Below the pieces are notes generated by a model. That model saw nothing but the letters and a program-made list of their open reading frames with translations. It was not told the DNA's origin and did no database searches. Positions 57,390-64,000 of a stretch of 64,000 nt of DNA are shown one piece after another. How positions within the stretch are numbered: position 1 is the first letter of the stretch; every line of letters begins with the position of its first letter. Where the stretch lies: NCBI GenBank assembly GCA_007844125.1, contig CM017573.1, forward strand, positions 6,331,052-6,395,051, written 5' to 3'. This DNA is from Sinonovacula constricta (Eukaryota > Mollusca > Bivalvia > Cardiida > Solecurtidae). Position numbers and translations under genes: made by a program.

Positions 57390-57635
57390 CTCCAAGTCGG
57401 TCCTTTTGCCGATTGACCGTTTCAATGCGGTTACTGGTGGTTTTTCTTTTTGTGTGCTATAGGTAAATAAGAAAAGGTCCTATCAAAATTTTCACAGATA
57501 TTTAAATTTTTATCTATGTCTCGTCTCTGTGATTTTGTCACATTTACATTTACCCTGTTTGGCCTTTGTCTAGAGGTAGATTGGATTTTCATAAATGTGG
57601 AAAATTTTGATAGGACTTTTTCTTACTTACAAATA
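57390..57635 (-). repeat. Family B element with its terminus inserted inverted inside itself
   Basis: The minus-strand copy starts in a mutated core (gattgaccgtttcaatgcgg). At 57459-57516 it contains the B terminus in plus orientation, then resumes (atgtctcgtctctgtgattt) and ends with the normal minus-strand terminus at 57574-57631. The two termini form ~57-bp inverted arms around a ~57-bp loop. Confidence 0.87.
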
Positions 57636-57639
57636 TGTA

Positions 57640-58945
57640 AGATATACTAACAAATTTTGTCTTAAGATGCAGCGTATAACTACTAATCAAACGACTTGAT
57701 AAAGAAAGTAAAAACAAAGTAGTTCACACAAAAACATAGCAGTCTCTCGCAGATTTCAAAATATTCATTTTGTTACTTATGAGGGCGCGATTCCAATACA
57801 AGAAAACTTAAAGTGTATCGTACAGTTAACGTGTGTGCATATAATATCTAGTTGTAATGTCTTTCTTTTTGATAGTATATATATATTTATAAGTAACATC
57901 AAGTCTGTGATGAGTAATTAACCAAAAAATCACACGGATGAAAATAGAATTGAGTAAGCTAATAAAAATAGAATTAAATTGAAACAAACCGGATTGTTAC
58001 TATATAACTGCATGGACAGACGATTTTCTTGCATATATGCATATTCTATTTTGTTGCAATTTTAGTAATAAATTAACCTTGGAAGAACTTTTGAAGAGTC
58101 TTGATACACTTATGCTAATTGTATACAAAGGAGACTTTCTAAATATCTACACAAAATTTAACGTTATGTATCTGATCGATTAAAGAACTACCTTCAAATG
58201 AATTAATAATAAATAATTACAGATTTTACAATTACAACTAGGCTAATTAAGCACAGTTTGTTTTCTAAACTATGGATATTGGTTACATTCTAAAAAATCG
58301 TACTTTTATCTATTATAGTAATGTCCGTAAACTCGTTGTTAAGTTCAATATTTTCCAATGCAAGGAGTGGAAACATATTATCCGACATATTCTCTGAAAA
58401 CTCTATTATCAATTGTCAATGTGTATATGAGTAGCTAAACTACTACTTTCCTCGTAAAGACAAATGTGCCCACGTTTGTCAACTTATCAATATGCAACAT
58501 CAATCTGGCATGAATGTAATTTGTTGTTCCAACATCGTTTTACTCTCGTTTGGTATTCCATCTTCCATTTTATCTCGACAGGCTGAAATGATTACCGGGA
58601 GTGATATGCAAGACATTCATCACACTGTCAGAAAAAGAAAACTTTCTAAGACCCAAACTTAACATGTTTCTTATCATTGTAGTTTTGTTTGTAAGATAAA
58701 TACATATTTAAGTTAACTTTAACCTAATGAGAGCTAATATGTAAGAAGTCTGAAAACTAAGATTAACAACACCTGGAGAGAATTGTGTTTTATCTTTGTC
58801 TTGCTTTAAAATATCATTTTTTATAACAATACGTTTAATAAAAATGTTTCGACTTTGACATTTTTTTCAAGTAGATACGTTATCTATCGTAATAATTTAT
58901 GTAGAAATAAGGGTTAGCATACAGACACAAGCGTCCATGTGATGA
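57640..58945. other. 1.3-kb AT-rich spacer
   Basis: No supported gene or RNA. Confidence 0.45.
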
Positions 58946-58951
58946 TATATT

Positions 58952-59122
58952 AAGTGCCGACTGACCGTTCCAAGGAGATAACTGTCGGATTTGCTCTTTT
59001 TAATTAAATGACTCATCACAAATTTGTTCTTACTTTCCACTTGGCTTGCATGTGATATACTTTTGTCCTGTGCCTTTTAAGAGTTTGGTATATGTGGCAA
59101 TGCTCATAGGACTCATATATTC
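58952..59122 (-). repeat. Family A, half copy (core to terminus)
   Basis: gccgactgaccgttccaagg with altered continuation (agataactg), gactcatcacaaatttgttc and ctcataggactcatatattc. Confidence 0.85.
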
Positions 59123-59129
59123 TTATTGA

Positions 59130-59548
59130 CATAAAGAAATTGTAACTGTGCGTGAATAATACCGTAACAATCGTTTGTTACAAGGAAATATCACCTCACA
59201 ATTAAAACAACGTCGAGCCTACAAAATGAATGCTCGTTATTAATGTTGCTGAGACATGAAACTAGCTCATGAACAAATTCATTATGCAACCTCAATTTAG
59301 CAAAACCCATTGTCGTGCAAACAGTTTTGCGGTTAATTATGTAAAGACACCATAGATTCTGAAGGCATTTGCGTGAAGTTCTATACGTATGTACTATATG
59401 TACTATATTAATGCTTTTACATCTTAACTTTATGCAAAAAGATGGCGATATTATTTGCAGAGACACGCATGTGTTGTAAACGTATATTATATTTAAAAAA
59501 AGATAATGAAATGTCTAGTTGTCAAAATACTGTCAAAAGAAATAATAT
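59130..59548. other. AT-rich spacer
   Basis: No supported gene. Confidence 0.4.
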
Positions 59549-59551
59549 ATA

Positions 59552-59848
59552 ATTAAGAATATATACGTCAAAGTCCTATGACCATTGCAACATATACAAC
59601 AATTTGAAAAGGCACAGAATAAAGGGATTCACATGCAAGCCAAATCTTAACGTAACAAACAGTGATGAGTCATGTGACAAAAAAAAAGCATAGCCGACAG
59701 ATACCGCCGTGGATCAAATGTCTGTCACTTAAGTAGACTAGTATACCTCGTGATAATTCGCCTTTATCTGAGACAGCCACCAGGAAGTGCGAGTTGTGAG
59801 CTCTGTGAAACCGGTTTAAGCACCCTTGTCTGCCCTTTCGCCGACCAT
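59552..59848 (+). repeat. Family A composite: plus terminal half joined to inverted distal half
   Basis: 59552-59712 is plus orientation (aaagtcctatgaccattgca to gacagataccgccgtgga). 59777-59848 is minus orientation (ccaccaggaagtgcgag, gaaaccggtttaagcaccct, ccctttcgccgacc). The parts are separated by about 65 bp of unrelated sequence. Confidence 0.82.
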
Positions 59849-59849
59849 G

Positions 59850-61175
59850 GTTACCACAGTTACCATGCTGATAAAATGTTCAGAATTCATAACGAATATA
59901 CACTTTGTACTTGTGTGTACTATACAGAAAATAAAAAATTACATTGTGTGATCTGACAAAGATTATGCCAATCGTATAATGGCGTAAGACTGCTACATGT
60001 ATTCAACTTACCCAATCGGAATAGCTCGGATAATTTACGAATCATCTCTCGGATGTATGTAAAAAGTTGGATCACCACGGTCATATCTCTAAATGGGACT
60101 ACTTTTGTGACAGATGACAAAAAAACAAAGATGGCAGCTCGGATAACAGCTCATTACAGTACGATGCCTGTAAAAACTTCGTACTTAAATCATTGTAATT
60201 TACCCAGCGCAGCAGATACACAGCTGTCAAACGATGCCAATGTTTGTGTTTTGTGCGAGCTACATTTTAGGCATATTCCTCTTCTGACTTCCGGTGAACA
60301 AAACGATCGTGATTTTGTAAGTATCATTGCTCCAGATACATCCTAGGGATGATTTCCCGAGGACTAAATTACCCGAGGATTTCCGATTGCTACTTATTAG
60401 GATGCAGTTCTGCCATCTGGGACAACGGTAAAATGCTGCATAAACCCATGTTACTTAATTAGAAATAGGTTCTCAAAGCGAAATCCCATGGGATTATACA
60501 TTACGTGCCAAGATGCCTACAAATATGAATCCATACAGTTTAATTAAATAAAGATGATAAAGTTAGACTTCCAAATGCATAAAAGATATAACAATTTCCC
60601 AATGATTTTTTTTAAATTATGCTATTTTCTTGTTGAACATATAATATTGTGAAAAAGTGTAACCTTATATATTGGACCAGTGACAAAAATAATTAAATGG
60701 AATATTTAATATTGTATTTTGATATTGAGTACCAGTAAAGAAATGAGGACACTTTAACCCATACCTCCTCCACAAAAAATGAACAACGTTGTATTTATTT
60801 TAATACTTTTCAACTTTATTTAACTTATTTCCCCATGGGAACATTAAATATTAAAACGTGTATTTATCTTTATCACAATGGACAATAAAATAATCAGAAA
60901 TGAAACATTTTCCGGCACATATAAAGAATCCTTTTTATTTTGATAAGTTGAGAATTTCAATAAGTATTACGTTGATTTATTGTACATGTTTTTTATGAAT
61001 TTCTGATCCATCTTAAAACTATTGTTTATACGATCGATAGTATAAGGAATGAGCATACATTCATATGGACCAGCCATTGAAATTATATTTGGTTTAGTTT
61101 TTCTATAATATCACAGTAGGATTGCATCAACCATGCGTATAACCAGAGCTCCAAAACAGGAGAAGAACTTTAGAA
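59850..61175. other. Spacer with one ambiguous small frame
   Basis: A 97-codon plus frame (60053-60346) has a mixed, protein-like composition, but I recognise no family, see no splice signal that would extend it, and do not call it. Confidence 0.35.
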
Positions 61176-61177
61176 AT

Positions 61178-61232
61178 TAAGAATGTGACCTATACGTATT
61201 GCAACATAATAACAAAATTTGAAAAAGTACAG
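61178..61232 (+). repeat. Family A terminal fragment
   Basis: aagaatgtgacctatacgta, ttgcaacataataacaaaat and tgaaaaagtacag match the outer 55 bp. Confidence 0.6.
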
Positions 61233-61319
61233 TTTTTATCTCCTCTATATATTGTACATATGGTAATATTATAATTAGTGTTATTGTGTTAATGTGTAGT
61301 ATTATTGTATCAGTTTTTT

Positions 61320-61530
61320 AAATGAAGTGCGAGGTTGGAACGCTCCACAAACCAGGTTTAAGCACTCCAATCGGTTTAATCGTTCCAAGGCAGTTGTTGT
61401 TGGTTCTTTTTTGTGTGTGTAACATTCTCGTCTCTGTGTTCCTGTCACTTTTACATTAACTGTCTATGCGTTTGTCAAATTATATTGTCTATAGTACTTC
61501 TCATAGGACCTTGTCTTTTTCCGATTGTTT
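61320..61530 (-). repeat. Family B element, diverged
   Basis: gaagtgcgaggttggaacgc, ctccacaaaccaggtttaag, a shortened core (cgttccaaggcagttg), ctcgtctctgtg and cataggaccttgtct. Confidence 0.83.
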
Positions 61531-61567
61531 TTGAATCGGAAATGGTAATCTGATAACGTATACAGCT

Positions 61568-61850
61568 TTCTTTTCATAACTTGCATTTGAAAAAAAAAAC
61601 ATCAGGATGTGCGAGGTTAGAGCTCTGCAAAACCGATTTAAGCACCCCAGTCGGTCCATATTGCCGATTGACCGTTCCAAGGCGGTAACTGTCGTGTTTC
61701 CTCATTTTATTAAATGACTCATTACAGATTTGTTGCTGTGTTTACATTTGGCTTGCATGGGAATACCTTTGTTCTGTGCCTTTTCAAATGTTTGTACATG
61801 CTGCAATGATCATAGGACTTTGTCATATATATTCTTATTGTTCCCGTTGT
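61568..61850 (-). repeat. Family A element, well preserved
   Basis: cttttcataacttgcatttg, aggatgtgcgaggttagagc, the core (61671-61691), gactcattacagatttgttg and the terminus cataggactttgtcatatat. Confidence 0.88.
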
Positions 61851-61859
61851 CAATGTGTT

Positions 61860-63560
61860 TAAAGTTAAGGTCACTACCAAAATATGTTTTTTAATGACTG
61901 GATAGTAGAACAACCAGTTAAGAGTCTGTATATGTGTCTTTGAAAGTGACAAGCTCAACATCACTTTGGTCGAGTCACTAGTGTCTATACCCATAAGTAA
62001 AAGATCGATTCTACCGAGCACCTGTCAAACGGTTTTTTAAACCTAAAACTTAAAAAACATTACTTAAGACAATGTATTCTGCCACTAGAATATTCAAATG
62101 GTTTGCCTTAAGTTCGAAAGTCAATATTCAGATCGCTCATTTATTCTTATTTTTCTAGCTATTGAGGAATTTCAAATCAACTTGAATTGGCGCCGTTTTC
62201 AAACGTTTATATTTTTATACTATATTATATATGAAATATCAATTTATTTATTTAGAGACATCAATCTTAGATATTCATAAAAAGAAATTACTCGTTCCTA
62301 ATTTAAGTGAACACGATTTTATACGTTATATAATATAGGAGTAACTCAATCAGTTAATGTTCATGACAACATTTTATTAAATGTAAACTGCTCCTCTCAA
62401 AATCAAGGTGAACTTTAGATTGCAATAATTATCTATTAATTATTCTTAATACCTAAATATTTCTTTAAAATGTGATTTATTAATACGTTCAGAAAAAAAT
62501 CGATTCTATATGGTATTGCTACACACATTTGTGCTTTTCCATTCAATGAACTTCAAAAAAGAGTCCGTCCTTGTGTGGATATGCAATGGGAAAAAATACC
62601 CACACTGTTAATTGCTAGCTGTAAATCGCTCACACCAGTTCCCGTTTTAATTAATTAAAGAGAAATAGATACTTCGTGTATTTCCTGCTTCATAGAATAT
62701 AACAATTGTGATTATTCAGATTATCCGACAGTTTGGAAAATATTTTTATTAAACATCTTAGTAAATCATTGTAATTTGAACAGATCACGTAAAATGTTAT
62801 TTATTGATGTCCTTCACTTGTCTGAAAAGTGCACCATAACGCCACAATCATCATTACAAACACGTATTTCCTATCTGAGCCTCCCTGCACAGTTGGCTAT
62901 TTTTAAACAAAGAAAACTATGTGGCCAATAATGTTTCAGTTCTACGTCATTATCTGTGACGTCGGTGTCTTTTTTAGCAGGAACTCCAATCGTATTTATT
63001 TATAGCAATTGGGACATATATAAGATGTAGACAAACTGTCGGATACCCCCTTTAAGTGAACGTAAAGTTGTATGGTGTATGCATATAAAATGTAGTATAA
63101 AAAGTGCCATAAGCAGCATACACATGGACGGGTATTTACATTGTGTGTGTCAAACATATGGAATATTTAAAATAGTGTTCTCGCCGAAGCAAACAAACCA
63201 ACAAATGTAAAAACAACAAAATTGGCCATGTGGTCACTTGTAAATTACTTAAAAATGTTACAAGATTCCCTTATATACGGAAAATAATTAACATTCCTCA
63301 TTTTCATCCAACTTTATGACACACGAAAAAAAATGTGATAACGAGAAATGAGCTCATTTATCACATCTGTCAACGATAGCTTCTTTAATTAAATTGTTTG
63401 ATATATTCCTCTTCTTACGACAATATCGCAATATGATTTGTGAGTCAAAAGTACATGCCAGGAAAGTACTGGTTATCTTTCAACTTTTCATTAAGTGTAA
63501 CCGGCTTTATCGATTTCAAGAAAGTGGAAGAAAGGCAATTAAATATGAAAGATATTTTCT
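61860..63560. other. 1.7-kb AT-rich spacer
   Basis: Only short AT-rich frames; no recognised feature. Confidence 0.45.
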
Positions 63561-63564
63561 GAGA

Positions 63565-63608
63565 GTGCGTGTATGCGCGCGTGCGTGCGTGCGTGCGTGT
63601 GTGAGTGC

Positions 63609-63669
<61 letters not shown>

Positions 63670-63690
63670 TGTGTGTGTGTACAATATGAC
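63565..63690 (+). repeat. (GCGT)n / (GT)n microsatellite
   Basis: gcgcgtgcgtgcgtgcgtg grades into about 40 GT units with two GA interruptions. His/Thr frames on the minus strand are artefacts. Confidence 0.95.
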
Positions 63691-63923
63691 AGAAAATGCA
63701 TATTTGATGTTAAATGTAAATCGCCATGTGCATAATATATTCCACAAAAAGTTGAATCGATCGTTTCAATGCCGTGTTTAAAATGTTGATCAAATAGTGT
63801 ATTTCTTTAAAACAAATAGGTATAAGCAGAAAAAAGGTTTTTAGCCTATTTCTGTACTTTTTTTCTTTTTCTTTTTTTTCTTTTATTTTGAGCGATATTT
63901 TAGCTGACCTTCGATGCTACCAA

Positions 63924-64000
63924 TAAGAATATGTGGAAAAAGTCCAATGGGAACTGCAACATATACCAACATTTGAGAAGGCACAAGACAAAGGTATTCA
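63924..64000 (+). repeat. Family A element, cut by the window end
   Basis: aagaatatgtggaaaaagtc, gcaacatataccaacatttg and gcacaagacaaaggtattca match the first ~77 bp of the family; it probably continues beyond 64000. Confidence 0.8.

Noticed and set aside
60053..60346. 97-codon frame with balanced composition
   Set aside because: No recognised domain, no clear promoter or splice sites and no second exon. It could be a chance frame in a slightly less AT-rich stretch.

Overview
This is 64 kb of AT-rich, repeat-dense animal nuclear DNA. I find no host protein-coding gene, rRNA gene or convincing functional tRNA gene. The mix of elements (a BEL/Pao retrotransposon, zinc-finger-terminated LINEs, a Penelope-like element, several tRNA-derived SINE families, dense short interspersed elements and many satellites) fits a marine or freshwater invertebrate, most plausibly a bivalve mollusc. 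That assignment is inference from repeat style, not from a diagnostic gene.

Layout. 1-4793 is the 3' part of a BEL/Pao LTR retrotransposon (zinc knuckle, protease, reverse transcriptase, RNase H, integrase, 3' LTR), broken by two frameshifts and two stops. A decayed minus-strand LINE 3' end (4845-5290) follows. A tRNA-derived SINE (8783-9030) runs into a 5'-truncated LINE with a 397-codon open frame (9064-10640). A Penelope-like reverse transcriptase fossil lies at 15600-16290. From 19.3 to 23.8 kb is one enormous trinucleotide tract containing a ~0.8 kb tandem duplication. The remainder is AT-rich spacer studded with about 30 copies of two related short interspersed elements, called here family A and family B. 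They share a ~110-bp core around accgttccaaggcggtaac but differ in their flanks. Other arrays are a 93/89-bp satellite (32.7-33.75 kb), a 66-bp repeat (34.2 kb), a 16-bp minisatellite (34.9-35.4 kb), a 30-bp minisatellite (42.97-44.79 kb) and a second, unrelated 16-bp minisatellite (54.8-56.5 kb). tRNA-derived SINEs sit at 27.2, 41.9, 48.1 and 48.6 kb, and a third interspersed family (C) at 38.3, 40.5 and 51 kb.

Nothing here acts as a pathway; the elements interact only as insertions into one another. The most informative observations are the two-flavour A/B family, two local duplications that each preserve an unoccupied and an occupied version of an A or B insertion site, and three A/B copies rearranged into inverted composites. 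Most long open frames in the window are stop-free tandem repeats, not genes.
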